Assembly: GCA_965238265.1 (NCBI GenBank)
Contig: OZ250185.1
Location: forward strand, 1,612,001-1,676,000
DNA from: JAJDUF01 sp965238265
GTDB lineage: Bacteria; Chloroflexota; UBA11872; UBA12225; JAJDUF01
Direction of reading: 5' to 3'
Length of the DNA: 64,000 nucleotides
The translations under genes and the position numbers were made by a program. The stretch's first letter is position 1; each line of letters starts with the position of its first letter. The notes under the pieces were generated by a model. That model searched no databases and had not been told where the DNA came from. It saw only the letters and a program-made list of their open reading frames with translations. Below, piece by piece: positions 33,941 to 42,539 of this stretch.

Positions 33941-34397
33941 ATGCTGCCTCACGAGCACATTGCTCTCAGCACCATAGCGCTGCCACCGGCGGCCGCGCTG
34001 ATCGGTCGGCGCTGTCCTGGTGGATGTAGACCACTACATTTGGTTCGTTGGCGCCTCCGGCTCTTGGCGACCGACGGGTGCGCTGCGCTTCTTTCGCCAG
34101 CACTACCGTGATCCTGCCGGTCGGCACGCAGCACAGGCGGGAACGCGACACCGGCGGGTGCTGCACGGCTTCCCCTTCTGGGTTCTCATATGGTCGCTCT
34201 CCGCTTGGCTCCCTGCCCTCAGGGCCGTTGCCGCCGGGTTAGCTTTTCATTGGCTACTGGACGTGCTCAACGGGTTCCTACGGGGAGAGGAGCCGCCGGG
34301 ACGTGCCGTGCCGCGGTGCGCTCGTGACCTACCACCAGCCCCAGTACCCGGAGAGCGCCGGCAGCGCGACACGCGGTCGCGCTGGCGCAGAGCGTAG
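33941..34397 (+). pseudogene. Frameshifted small membrane protein gene
   Basis: From the ATG at 33941 one frame gives MLPHEHIALSTIALPPAAAL and then soon loses sense. The next frame, from about 34005, reads SVGAVLVDVDHYIWFVG, later FHWLLDVLNGFLRGEE. Joined by one shift near 34000, they make a plausible protein with a PHEH motif, a VDVDHY motif and membrane segments, somewhat like small DUF457/YbcI-type metal-dependent membrane proteins. This is a broken gene or a sequencing error. Its 3' end overlaps comF. The stretch 33783-33940 upstream holds nothing else I can support. Confidence 0.42.
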
Positions 34398-35082
34398 CAC
34401 CCGTTGTCGCCACGTCGTCAACGAGCAGCACCGTCTGCCCCTGGAGCAGCGCGCCGTCCGGCCCGGGGCCGAAGGCATCCTGCACGTTCGCCCAGCGTGC
34501 CGCGGCCGACAGCCCCACTTGGGGCGGCGTATCGCGGACGCGGGCCAGCGCCTTGGCCGCGCACGGCAGACCAACCTGCGTAGCCAAAGCGCGAGCGAGG
34601 AGGGTGGCGGGCATCGAGCCGCGCTTGCGGGTGCGAGCCGGGTGCTGCGGCACGGGTACGACCACAGCGGCGGCGCCGCGGCCGGCGGCCCAGGTATCGG
34701 CGAGGAGCCGGGCCAGCGGCCGGGCCAGGTCGGTCCGCCCGTGGTACTTGAACCGGTGGATGGCCGTGCGTAAGCTGCCGGCATAGGCGCCGGCGCTCCA
34801 CAGGGCCGCCAACACCGGGCGCCGGCCCGGGAGCGGATGCGAGTCGTAGCGCGGCTGCATGGTAGCCCGACAGGCCGCGCAGAAGGTGTCGGAGACGACA
34901 CCGCAGCCGGGGCAGCGTGGCGGGAAGAGGAGATCAAGTAGTCCGCTCAGTCCCGCGGACAACGACTGAAGTATCTGTGCTCCCCGTCGGATCGGCGTTC
35001 GTGGCTCCTGCTGGTGGAGCCGGGAAAGCCGGACGTGAGCGGATTCGACGGATCGCGGATTGTCAATGCCGCCAAGAGTCAT
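34267..35082 (-). CDS. comF: ComF family protein (amidophosphoribosyltransferase-like)
   Basis: ComF proteins are tied to DNA uptake in naturally competent bacteria. The 271-residue protein has an N-terminal zinc finger (CPGC and CAAC near residues 59 and 70) and a type I phosphoribosyltransferase domain with the signature VLLVDDVATTGATLCA and VVPVPQHPARTRKRG. The ATG at 35082 is chosen as it lies a few bases after a well-placed promoter; there is no Shine-Dalgarno. No other competence gene is near. It overlaps the end of the broken ORF on the other strand. Confidence 0.87.
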   Translation of the reverse strand: MTLGGIDNPRSVESAHVRLSRLHQQEPRTPIRRGAQILQSLSAGLSGLLDLLFPPRCPGCGVVSDTFCAACRATMQPRYDSHPLPGRRPVLAALWSAGAYAGSLRTAIHRFKYHGRTDLARPLARLLADTWAAGRGAAAVVVPVPQHPARTRKRGSMPATLLARALATQVGLPCAAKALARVRDTPPQVGLSAAARWANVQDAFGPGPDGALLQGQTVLLVDDVATTGATLCASATACRAAGALRVLGLVVGHERTAARHVPAAPLPVGTR

Positions 35083-35088
35083 ATCACT

Positions 35089-35118
35089 ATTATACATATG
35101 TCTATACCGAAATGTCCA
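35089..35118 (-). promoter_or_regulatory. Promoter of comF, predicted leaderless
   Basis: On the minus strand TGGACA (35113-35118), 18 bases, then a perfect TATAAT (35089-35094). Transcription should begin about 35082, the A of the ATG. The mRNA would have no 5' leader, in agreement with the missing ribosome-binding site. Confidence 0.5.
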
Positions 35119-35232
35119 GTACACTGTCATGCAACACTAGGAGCGCGGCGGCGTAGCCGGCACGTGGCCGCCGCCGACTCCAGGTGCCCCTGCGCCGGAT
35201 CGGACGTTCGTTCGTTACAGCTACACAGAACC

Positions 35233-37251
35233 ATGGCTACTACTCCATCCAAGCACTCGATGGTTGCTCCACTTATGGCACTGATGTGCGCGTGGCCCCG
35301 TCCGCGCTACCCGGCCGGCGCGCCGGCGGTCGGAGCGCGGCGGCGGCTGGCGGCGGCGCGCCGGTTGCACGCCGGCCTCGGGGCGTTGGCGCTCGTAGGG
35401 CTATTGCTGCTGTCCAATACGGCGGCCGTCGCGGCGCCGCCGCCGGCCGGCCTCGAAACGGCGCTGCCCAACGGCCGGCACTTCCCGCAGGCGTCGGGCC
35501 AGCCTGGTCTGGGCTTCGACATCGTGGACCTGCCGATAACGCCGGCCGGCGCGGCGCCATTATGGAGCGCCGTCCGTGTGCGGGGCGGCCCGACGTTCCT
35601 CGGCTATCCTGTCAGCCGTGCGTTCGTCGGCCGGGATCAGTGTGTCTACCAAATCCTCCAGCGCGTGATTCTGCAAGCCTGTGGCGCCGGACAGGTCCAA
35701 TTCGCCAATACCTTCGAGCTGCTAGAGCAGGCTGGCAAGGACGAGTGGCTGGCCGCCTTCCGCAGCGTACCGCCACCGATCACCGACGACGGCTCGACCT
35801 CGTTGCAGCACGCGATAGAGATACGGCTTGGGTGGCTCACCAACCCAGCCCTGCGCGAGGCCTACCTGCAACCGCCGAATGGCGAGGTTGAGGCTTGGTT
35901 CCAGGCTGATGCAGTCAACCTCTATGGCTTGCCGATGTCGCGCCCGGTGGATCATGGGCCATTCGTCAGCCAACGTTTCCAGCGCATCGCCTTGCAGTGG
36001 TGGAAAGAGGCGGGGCCGGCCGGTATTCGGCCTGGGGAGGTCACGCCCGTCTTGGCCGGCCAATTGGCCGTCGAGGCTGAGTTAGTAGCTGGGACGGCCC
36101 GCCAGCCCCATGCGCCGGGAGCCGCCATCGGCATGCCTTTACCCGTCGTCGAGAGCTGGCCACCAGCCGTCTCCAGGGAGCCGACGCGAACCTCTCGCCT
36201 GCGTTACGGGTTTCAGGTGGACATGATGCACCCCTCCCACCAGGCGGCTGCTATCCACTGGACCCAGCAGGCGCAGTTTGGCTGGATCAAGCAGCAGGTC
36301 CGCTGGAACGCTTTTGAGCCGGCGCCCGGCCACTACAGCACGGCCAGGCTGCAGGCGCTCGATAGCGTCGTGGCAGCGGCCGAGGGCGCAGGGCTAAAGG
36401 TCCTGCTCTCGGTGGCCGCGGCGCCCCATTACTACGCCGCCGAACTAGGACGCCCGTCCTCCATTCCCGATCAGCTGGCCCAGTTCCTCACTATGCTCGT
36501 GACGCGCTACCGCGGCCGCGTCCACGCCTACGAGCCGTGGAACGAGCCTAACCTGATGGGGGAAGGGGCGTTAAGCCGGATGTGGCCGGAAGGTCCGGCG
36601 GAGTTTGTTGCCATTCAACAGGCGGCCTACCAGGCCATCAAGGCGGCCGATCCTGAGGCCATTGTCGTCTTCCCGGCGCTGGCCCCGACCGGCATCGGCG
36701 AGCACCCGGGGTCCGACCGCAGCCAAGCGCTGGACGACCGTGTCTTTCTGGAGGCCGTCTATCGAGTGAACAATGGCGAGGTCCGCCGCTATTTCGACGT
36801 GCTCGGTATTCACTCCTACGGCTACAACAACCCGCCTGGCGACTGGCTCGACCACCGCACCGTTTCCACAACGGGCTTCAAGGGCCACCCCAGCTTCTAT
36901 TTCCGGCGATTTACGCAGCTCCGCGACGTGCAGCTTGCCCACGGCGACGACAAGCCGCTGTGGGCCACGGAGCTGGGCTGGACGAGTTGCCGCTTGCAAG
37001 CCGCCGGCCACGAGTTCTGCCTGGAAAACAGCGAGGCACAGCGCGCGCGTTACCTGGTTGAGGCATTAGAGCTGCTGGAGACACAGTATCCCTACGTCCA
37101 GGCAGTCTTCCTCTGGAACCTGAACTTCCGCTCGGTCGTGCCGGAGATAGACCAGAAGTGGGGCTACGGCCTCATCAACCCCGACAACACCGCCACCCCA
37201 GCCTACGCCGCCCTCCGCGACTTCCGCGCGCGCGCTGCCTCTTTCCAGTAG
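35233..37251 (+). CDS. Secreted clan GH-A glycoside hydrolase-like protein
   Basis: The product of about 672 residues has an N-terminal membrane or signal segment (HAGLGALALVGLLLLSNTAAVAAP). Residues about 75-270 carry an LGFP-like region (GPTFLGYPVSRAFV, FQRIALQWW) common in secreted Chloroflexota proteins. Residues about 320-670 form a GH39/GH5-like TIM barrel with the acid/base Glu438 in YEPWNEPN and the nucleophile Glu580 in WATELGW. The substrate is unknown. Several ATGs could start it (35233, 35260, 35275); the first is used. The frame is open back to 35014, overlapping comF. Confidence 0.85.
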   Translation: MATTPSKHSMVAPLMALMCAWPRPRYPAGAPAVGARRRLAAARRLHAGLGALALVGLLLLSNTAAVAAPPPAGLETALPNGRHFPQASGQPGLGFDIVDLPITPAGAAPLWSAVRVRGGPTFLGYPVSRAFVGRDQCVYQILQRVILQACGAGQVQFANTFELLEQAGKDEWLAAFRSVPPPITDDGSTSLQHAIEIRLGWLTNPALREAYLQPPNGEVEAWFQADAVNLYGLPMSRPVDHGPFVSQRFQRIALQWWKEAGPAGIRPGEVTPVLAGQLAVEAELVAGTARQPHAPGAAIGMPLPVVESWPPAVSREPTRTSRLRYGFQVDMMHPSHQAAAIHWTQQAQFGWIKQQVRWNAFEPAPGHYSTARLQALDSVVAAAEGAGLKVLLSVAAAPHYYAAELGRPSSIPDQLAQFLTMLVTRYRGRVHAYEPWNEPNLMGEGALSRMWPEGPAEFVAIQQAAYQAIKAADPEAIVVFPALAPTGIGEHPGSDRSQALDDRVFLEAVYRVNNGEVRRYFDVLGIHSYGYNNPPGDWLDHRTVSTTGFKGHPSFYFRRFTQLRDVQLAHGDDKPLWATELGWTSCRLQAAGHEFCLENSEAQRARYLVEALELLETQYPYVQAVFLWNLNFRSVVPEIDQKWGYGLINPDNTATPAYAALRDFRARAASFQ

Positions 37252-37304
37252 TGCCGCCCGTCATTGGCACGAAAACAACCCCCATCTGTCACTCCGTCCC
37301 CATC

Positions 37305-37368
37305 CGTCATTGCGGCGAAAGCCGCAATCCAGGGGCGGGGATGGATTCCCGCTCTCGTGGGAATGACG
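37305..37368. repeat. Dispersed palindromic repeat, family 1, two-unit form
   Basis: First hairpin ATTGCGGC, GAAA, GCCGCAAT at 37309-37328; second ATTCCCGC, TCTC, GTGGGAAT at 37345-37364 with one mismatch; ends CCGTC and GACGG. The stem bases differ from other copies but remain paired, which argues for selection on the structure. Confidence 0.72.
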
Positions 37369-37381
37369 GGGGCCGGGGCAG

Positions 37382-37420
37382 TGCCACCGTCCCCCTGCGG
37401 AGCGGGGGGGCTACAGGGGG
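37382..37420. repeat. Partial copy of dispersed repeat family 3
   Basis: CACCGTCCCCCTGCGGAGCG followed by GGGGGGC, matching part of the copy at 9070-9140 and, reversed, the one at 14738-14800. It adjoins the family 1 element just upstream. Confidence 0.5.
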
Positions 37421-37476
37421 GTTATGCCATACTATCCATTGGCTGGCCGGCGTTCTTGGCCGGGGAGGTAGGCACG

Positions 37477-37734
37477 ATGGTTCGGCAACCTGACGGCATT
37501 TCCCAGAGACTACAGCGTTTTCAGCGGGACATTGATTACTATGAGACCCACCGCGAAGAGCTGCTAAACCGGTACCCGGAGCAATGGGTAGCCATCTTCA
37601 ACGAGCAGGTGGTGGACACTGCTCCGACAGTGGAGCAAGTGCTGAGAGGACTGCGAGCAAAAGGAGTGCCCCCCGGACAGGGCTTGGTGGAGCATCTGAC
37701 TCGCCATGACGAGTTGCTGATCCTGCCATCATGA
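37477..37734 (+). CDS. DUF5678-like small protein
   Basis: An 85-residue protein with YETHREELLNRYPEQWVAIF, which matches the short DUF5678 pattern (helix, LL.KY, then QWVAI), followed by VVDTAPTVEQVLRGL. The function of the family is unknown. ATG at 37477 with GGGAGG upstream. Its stop codon overlaps the ATG of the retropepsin-like gene (ATGA), so the two are translated together. Confidence 0.72.
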   Translation: MVRQPDGISQRLQRFQRDIDYYETHREELLNRYPEQWVAIFNEQVVDTAPTVEQVLRGLRAKGVPPGQGLVEHLTRHDELLILPS

Positions 37735-38171
37735 TCCGCGGCCACTTCGCAGCCCTCGGCACCAGGCGCCGCCCCTTCTTCAAGGGTGTCGTCCACTTCC
37801 CGCCACTCGGCCGTAGTCTGGCAGTGCGGCTGTTAGTAGACACGGGCGCTGACCGCACCATTCTCGGCCCTCTTCACTCCGAGAGATTGCGGACAGAACT
37901 CGGTATGGACTTTGCCGCCCTCCGCCGCGGCCAGCCGGGCATGGGTATTGGCGGACAGGTCGCAACCCGTATCGTCGAAGCCGTCCTGATCCTAGACACC
38001 GTGGCGCTGCCGCTCACGCTGACTATCCTCGAACCGACTGCGCCCCTCTCCCCTATTCCCTCGCTCTTGGGCCGGGACATCCTCGCCCACTTCGCGCTCT
38101 TTCTCGAAGAGCGTACCTCCCGGGTGCTCCTGCTGGAGCCGGCCGAGGCTGGCGCGCTCGACCTCCCCTAA
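37731..38171 (+). CDS. Retropepsin-like aspartic protease domain protein
   Basis: A 146-residue protein. The active-site motif LLVDTGADRTIL has catalytic Asp37; SLLGRDILAHFALFLEE, near residue 115, is the second hallmark of clan AA single-domain proteases (usually LLGRDxL). The enzyme would work as a dimer like retroviral proteases. Its partner, DUF5678, is translationally coupled. The target is unknown. Confidence 0.83.
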   Translation: MIRGHFAALGTRRRPFFKGVVHFPPLGRSLAVRLLVDTGADRTILGPLHSERLRTELGMDFAALRRGQPGMGIGGQVATRIVEAVLILDTVALPLTLTILEPTAPLSPIPSLLGRDILAHFALFLEERTSRVLLLEPAEAGALDLP

Positions 38172-38198
38172 CTCTGCATAGGGATACTCGGAGGGGTA

Positions 38199-39330
38199 CT
38201 ACCGCGCTGCCGGGGTGGCGTTGGCGCCGATTTGGCTGCGGAGCCACGCCTCGATGAAGGCATCGAGATTGCCGTCGAGCACGGCCTGCGCGTTGCTGGT
38301 CTCCACGCTCGTCCGCAGGTCCTTGACCATGGTGTAGGGGTGCAGCACGTAGCTGCGGATTTGGTTGCCCCAGCCCGCCGACACCGGCTCGCCGCGGAGC
38401 CGCGCCTGGGCGGCTTCCTGCTCTTGTAGCTTGCGCTCCAGCAGCTTGGCCCGCAGCAGGCGCATAGCAACATCGCGATTTTGGAACTGTGACCGCTCGT
38501 TCTGGCATGTGACGACAATGCCGGTCGGCGTGTGCCGCATCCGCACCGCCGAGGAAGTCTTGTTGACGTGCTGGCCCCCGGCGCCGCTGGACCGGAAGGT
38601 GTCTACTTCGATGTCGTCCGGTTTAATGACCACGGTGCGGTCGTCCGGCACTTCGGGGACGACCTCGACCAGCGCAAACGAGGTGTGCCGACGACGTGAG
38701 GCATCGAAGGGGGAGATACGCACGAGGCGGTGGACGCCGCGCTCGGCCTTCAGATAGCCGTAAGCGTGGCGGCCGGCGCAGGCCAGCGTGGCGCTCTTGA
38801 TGCCTGCCTCTTCACCATCGGAGCGTTCGAGGATGTCGGCGCGGTATCTGCGCTGCTCGGCCCAGCGCAGATACATCCGCAAGAGTACCTCTGCCCAGTC
38901 CTGGGACTCGGTGCCGCCGGCGCCAGCATGGACGGACACGATAGCCGTGCGGTCATCATAGGGGCCACTGAGCGCGAGCCGAGATTCGAGGGCGTCCAGC
39001 CGCTCGTGCAAACGCCCCAAGTCCGCGGCGATCTCGGCGATGATCTCCTGATCCGACTCCGCTGCGGCCAGCTCATACAGCTCGGCCAGCTCAGAGCGTT
39101 CGCTGTCCAGCCGCTCCCACGTCTCCAACTCGTCGCGCAGGCCGGAGAGCCGGCGCATGGTCTCCTGGGCCGGCCCGACAGCGGACCAAAAGTCGGGGGC
39201 GGCGGCCCGCTTTTCTAGGCGCTGGCGCTCGGCACGCTTGCCCGCGAGGTCAAAGACGCACCGCGAATTGCTGCAGCCGGTCTTTGAGCGCGCGGAGCCG
39301 GGCGCCTACGTCGGTCATGCTCGCTGTCAT
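38199..39330 (-). CDS. prfB: Peptide chain release factor 2, with programmed +1 frameshift
   Basis: RF2 ends translation at UGA and UAA. The main part has SPFDASRRRHTSFA (the stop-reading SPF tripeptide) and SSGAGGQHVNKTSSAVR (the GGQ loop). The first 26 codons, from the ATG at 39330 (GGAGG upstream), read MTASMTDVGARLRALKDRLQ and end at CTT TGA; shifting +1 at that stop gives DLAGKRAERQRLEKRAAAPD, the usual RF2 sequence, without further interruption. The full product is 376 residues. The coding sequence is thus joined across 39250-39252. Confidence 0.94.
39249..39255 (-). promoter_or_regulatory. RF2 autoregulatory frameshift site
   Basis: On the minus strand CTTTGAC, the classic slippery site. 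In-frame UGA is codon 27. When RF2 is scarce the ribosome pauses at UGA and slips by one base, making more RF2. Upstream GCGGTGCGT is only a weak anti-SD match compared with the usual AGGGGGT. Confidence 0.9.
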
Positions 39331-39449
39331 CTCTCTGCCTCCGGAGTACGGTCGTAGTTGGGTTCTTCGTTCTGGGAGCGGCAATGCGGTAGAGCCACAA
39401 AGGTGCCCTGAGACCCTGGGTAAGGATACCCGCTCGCAGGAGGGGGCGG

Positions 39450-42212
39450 TCAGCGGCCGTGGCAGCGCTTGTATTTCTTACCACTGCCGCAAGGGCAAGG
39501 AGCGTTGCGACCGATCTTCTTGCGGCGGCCGCTCCGCACGGTCGCCGGCACGTTGGCGGCAACCTGCTCGACCGGGCTGTTGGTGAACATCCGTCGCGGC
39601 CGGCGATTGGCCTCGTCGGGCGCCGCCGCTCCGTTGGTCCCGCTCGTTGGGAGCGGCAGGTGAAAGAGCGTATGCACGATGTTGTGCTGCACGTTGTCCA
39701 TGAGCGCCTGGAACAGGCGGTACGCTTCGGATTTGTACTCGTTCAGCGGATCGCGCTGGCCATAGGCCCGCAGCCCGATTCCCTGCTTCATGTCCTCGAT
39801 GGCGGTGAGGTGCTCCACCCACAGGCCGTCAACGACTTGGAGCGCCACTTGCCGCTGGACTTGCGCCATCAACGCGGCGCCGACCTGCTCCTCGCGGGCC
39901 ATAGCGAGGACCAGTGCCCACTGACGCAGCATTGCACTAATCTCCGTGCGGTCCGCGGCCGGGAGGTCCGCCAGCGTGTAGGTGAACAGGCTGGCGTCGG
40001 AGCCGGGGCGCTCTGCCTCGGCCGGGAGGCCCAATAGCGTACTGTAGGCGCCCCATAACCCCTCGCGGTCCCATTCGTCCTGCCGATCCGAGGCGCAGTA
40101 GGCCGCGACCAGCTTGTCTAGCTCGTTGCCGATCAGGTCGCTGATGACCTCGCTGATAGACTCCGCTTCGAGCAGACGCCGGCGTTGGCCGTAGATCACC
40201 TCGCGCTGCCGGTTCATTACATCGTCGTACTCGACGGTGTACTTGCGAATATCGAAGTTGTAGCCCTCGACCTTCGTCTGAGCGGTCTCGATGGATTTCG
40301 ACACCAAGCCGTGCTCGATGGGTTGATCGTCTTCCAGACCGAGGCGATCAATGATCCCGGCGATGCGCTCAGAACCCACAAAGCGGCGCATCAGGTCGTC
40401 ATCGAGAGAGAGGTAGAACCGCGACGAGCCGGGGTCGCCCTGCCGGCCGGCGCGACCACGGAGCTGGTTATCAATGCGCCGCGCCTCGTGGCGCTCGGTG
40501 CCGACGATGTGGAGTCCCCCGGCAGCGAGGACCGCCGCGGTCTGCTCCGAATCGGGAGGGTTGCCGCCGAGAATGATGTCGGTCCCGCGGCCGGCCATGT
40601 TCGTGGCGATGGTGACGGCCTGCTTGCTTCCCGCTTGCGCTACGACCAGCGCTTCACCCTCATGCTGCTTGGCGTTCAGGACCTGGTGGTCAATCCCGCG
40701 GCGCTTGAGCATCAAGGAGAGCTGCTCCGACTTCTCCACCGAGGTCGTGCCGACGAGGACCGGCTGCCCGCGGTCCTGCATCAGCTCGATCTCGCGGATG
40801 ATGGCCTCGTACTTGGCCGGCTCGTTCTTATAGACCTGATCGCCGAAGTCCTCGCGGACCATCGGTCGGTGCGTCGGGATCTGTATTACCTCCAGGTTGT
40901 AGATTTTGCGGAACTCTTCGGCCTCCGTCGCGGCGGTGCCCGTCATGCCGGCGAGCTTCTCATAGAGCCGGAAGTAGTTCTGGAACGTAATCGTGGCCAT
41001 CGTCAGGTTTTCGCGCTGAATGCGGACGCCTTCCTTGGCTTCGATGGCCTGGTGCAGCCCCTCCGAATAGCGGCGGCCGTGCATCAGCCGGCCCGTGAAC
41101 TCATCCACGATCACGACCTCGGCACTGGCGTCGCGTCGGTTGCCGTCGAGCACGCGGCCGTCGCGGCACAGCACGTACTCGCTATCGCGCTGGAACAGCA
41201 CCTTGGCCTTCAGCGCCTGCTCCAGATAGTGGACCAGGTGGTAGTTATCCTCGCCGTAGATATTGTCCACGCTGACCTGCCGCTCGACGCGATCAATGCC
41301 CTCATCGGTGAGCGACACCGCCTTCAGCTTGAGGTCAACGGTGAAGTCACGGTCTTCGAGCAGCGAATTCACGACGCGGGCGAACTTGTAATAGGTGTCG
41401 GTTGGCTCTTCGGCCGGCCCGGAGATGATGAGCGGCGTCCGGGCCTCGTCAATGAGGATGTTGTCCACCTCATCCACGATGGCGTAGTACAGCGGACGCT
41501 GTACCATCTGCGACAACGCCAAGACCATGTTGTCGCGTAGATAGTCAAAGCCGAACTCGTGGTTGGTTCCGTAGGTGACGTCAGCCGCGTAGGCCTCCTG
41601 CCGCGAAACCCGGCGCCAGTGGTCGAGGCGCGGATCGCCGTGTTGCTGCGGGTCTTGATCGTCCGGGTCGTAGAGGCCACCAAACTCGTGGGCAATCACC
41701 CCGACCGAGAGGCCGAGCGCGTGGTAGATCGGCCCCATCCAGCCGCCACCAATGCGCGACAGGTAGTCGTTTGGCGTGACCAGGTGACAGCCCTTACCGG
41801 CCAGGGCATTGAGGTAGAGCGGCAAGGTGGCGACCAGGGTCTTCCCTTCACCGGTCCGCATCTCGGCGATCTTGCCGCTGTGGAGGACCATACCGGCCAT
41901 CAGCTGCACGTCGTACATGCGCTGACCGAGGGTGCGCTTGCCGGCCTCGCGCACGACGGCGAAGGCCTCCACGAGCACGTCGTCGAGCGTCTCGCCGGCT
42001 GCCAAACGGTCCCGGAACTCGTCCGTCTTGTCGCGCAAGGCGGCGGCGGACAAGGACTCCATGTCCGGCTCCAAGGCGGTGATCGCTGCGGCCGTCGCCC
42101 GCAGCCGCTTGAGCTGCCGGTCGGTACCGGCAACCCAGCGAGACACGCCCTGCCAGAAACGGTTGGCGCCATTGACGGCTTTGGCGGTGGTGGGGGAAAA
42201 CAGACTGACCAT
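39450..42212 (-). CDS. secA: Protein translocase subunit SecA
   Basis: SecA is the ATPase motor that pushes proteins through SecYEG. The 920-residue product has Walker A (MRTGEGKTL near residue 118), the DEAD-type segment VDEVDNILIDEARTPLIISG, TNMAGRGTDIILGGNP, GRAGRQGDPGSSRFYLSL and a C-terminal zinc motif CPCGSGKKYKRCH. It is the only secA seen here; secY lies in the ribosomal operon. The gene is divergent from mutS. Confidence 0.97.
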   Translation of the reverse strand: MVSLFSPTTAKAVNGANRFWQGVSRWVAGTDRQLKRLRATAAAITALEPDMESLSAAALRDKTDEFRDRLAAGETLDDVLVEAFAVVREAGKRTLGQRMYDVQLMAGMVLHSGKIAEMRTGEGKTLVATLPLYLNALAGKGCHLVTPNDYLSRIGGGWMGPIYHALGLSVGVIAHEFGGLYDPDDQDPQQHGDPRLDHWRRVSRQEAYAADVTYGTNHEFGFDYLRDNMVLALSQMVQRPLYYAIVDEVDNILIDEARTPLIISGPAEEPTDTYYKFARVVNSLLEDRDFTVDLKLKAVSLTDEGIDRVERQVSVDNIYGEDNYHLVHYLEQALKAKVLFQRDSEYVLCRDGRVLDGNRRDASAEVVIVDEFTGRLMHGRRYSEGLHQAIEAKEGVRIQRENLTMATITFQNYFRLYEKLAGMTGTAATEAEEFRKIYNLEVIQIPTHRPMVREDFGDQVYKNEPAKYEAIIREIELMQDRGQPVLVGTTSVEKSEQLSLMLKRRGIDHQVLNAKQHEGEALVVAQAGSKQAVTIATNMAGRGTDIILGGNPPDSEQTAAVLAAGGLHIVGTERHEARRIDNQLRGRAGRQGDPGSSRFYLSLDDDLMRRFVGSERIAGIIDRLGLEDDQPIEHGLVSKSIETAQTKVEGYNFDIRKYTVEYDDVMNRQREVIYGQRRRLLEAESISEVISDLIGNELDKLVAAYCASDRQDEWDREGLWGAYSTLLGLPAEAERPGSDASLFTYTLADLPAADRTEISAMLRQWALVLAMAREEQVGAALMAQVQRQVALQVVDGLWVEHLTAIEDMKQGIGLRAYGQRDPLNEYKSEAYRLFQALMDNVQHNIVHTLFHLPLPTSGTNGAAAPDEANRRPRRMFTNSPVEQVAANVPATVRSGRRKKIGRNAPCPCGSGKKYKRCHGR

Positions 42213-42285
42213 GATCGCCTACTCGCTACGGACTGCCGGGTCTAAGCACCCTTAACCCCTCGGAGGGGTAGACATCGCTGCCAGG

Positions 42286-42313
42286 GTAGGGGCGCAGCAT
42301 GCTGCGCCCCTAC
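42286..42313. repeat. 28-base perfect palindrome, repeat family 4
   Basis: GTAGGGGCGCAGCAT followed by its reverse complement. A near copy lies at 48399-48424. It falls in the 327-base space between secA and mutS, which otherwise shows only a candidate promoter for mutS and nothing else that I can support. Confidence 0.65.
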
Positions 42314-42478
42314 TGAACGGGAGGCCAGGCTCCACGTTGGTAGTCGGCCTGTATGCGGATAACGGACCTACAGGGACAAGCGGGACACCCCGCAGAAAGC
42401 ATCGTCCCCCGATTACGAGTCTACGACCCGGCGGCGGGCAGTGTCAATAGGCGCCCGCACCGGCTCGCAGGGAGGGCG

Positions 42479-42487
42479 TGCTACAAT
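42479..42487 (+). promoter_or_regulatory. Candidate extended -10 promoter of mutS
   Basis: TGCTACAAT, an extended -10 (TGn plus TACAAT), 53 bases before the mutS ATG at 42540. No clear -35 is present, which extended -10 promoters tolerate. Confidence 0.42.
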
Positions 42488-42539
42488 CGCCGCCAGCTGA
42501 CCCGCTGAGTCTGCCTCCTATCTCCGGTGAAGAGTGGTC

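Noticed and set aside
34020..34397. Treating the 125-residue frame from 34020 as a complete gene
   Set aside because: Its first residues begin in mid-motif, and the missing N-terminus is found in the neighbouring frame from 33941, so it is better seen as part of a broken gene.
39159..39330. Truncated prfB starting at the ATG at 39158
   Set aside because: The upstream 57 codons match RF2 when the frameshift site is applied; starting at 39158 would remove part of the first domain.
40185..41540. A long plus-strand open frame of 451 residues opposite secA
   Set aside because: It is the complement of secA codons; composition and lack of family patterns show it is a shadow of the true gene.
42314..42480. 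Small RNA gene between secA and mutS
   Set aside because: No promoter-terminator pair or known RNA consensus could be seen.
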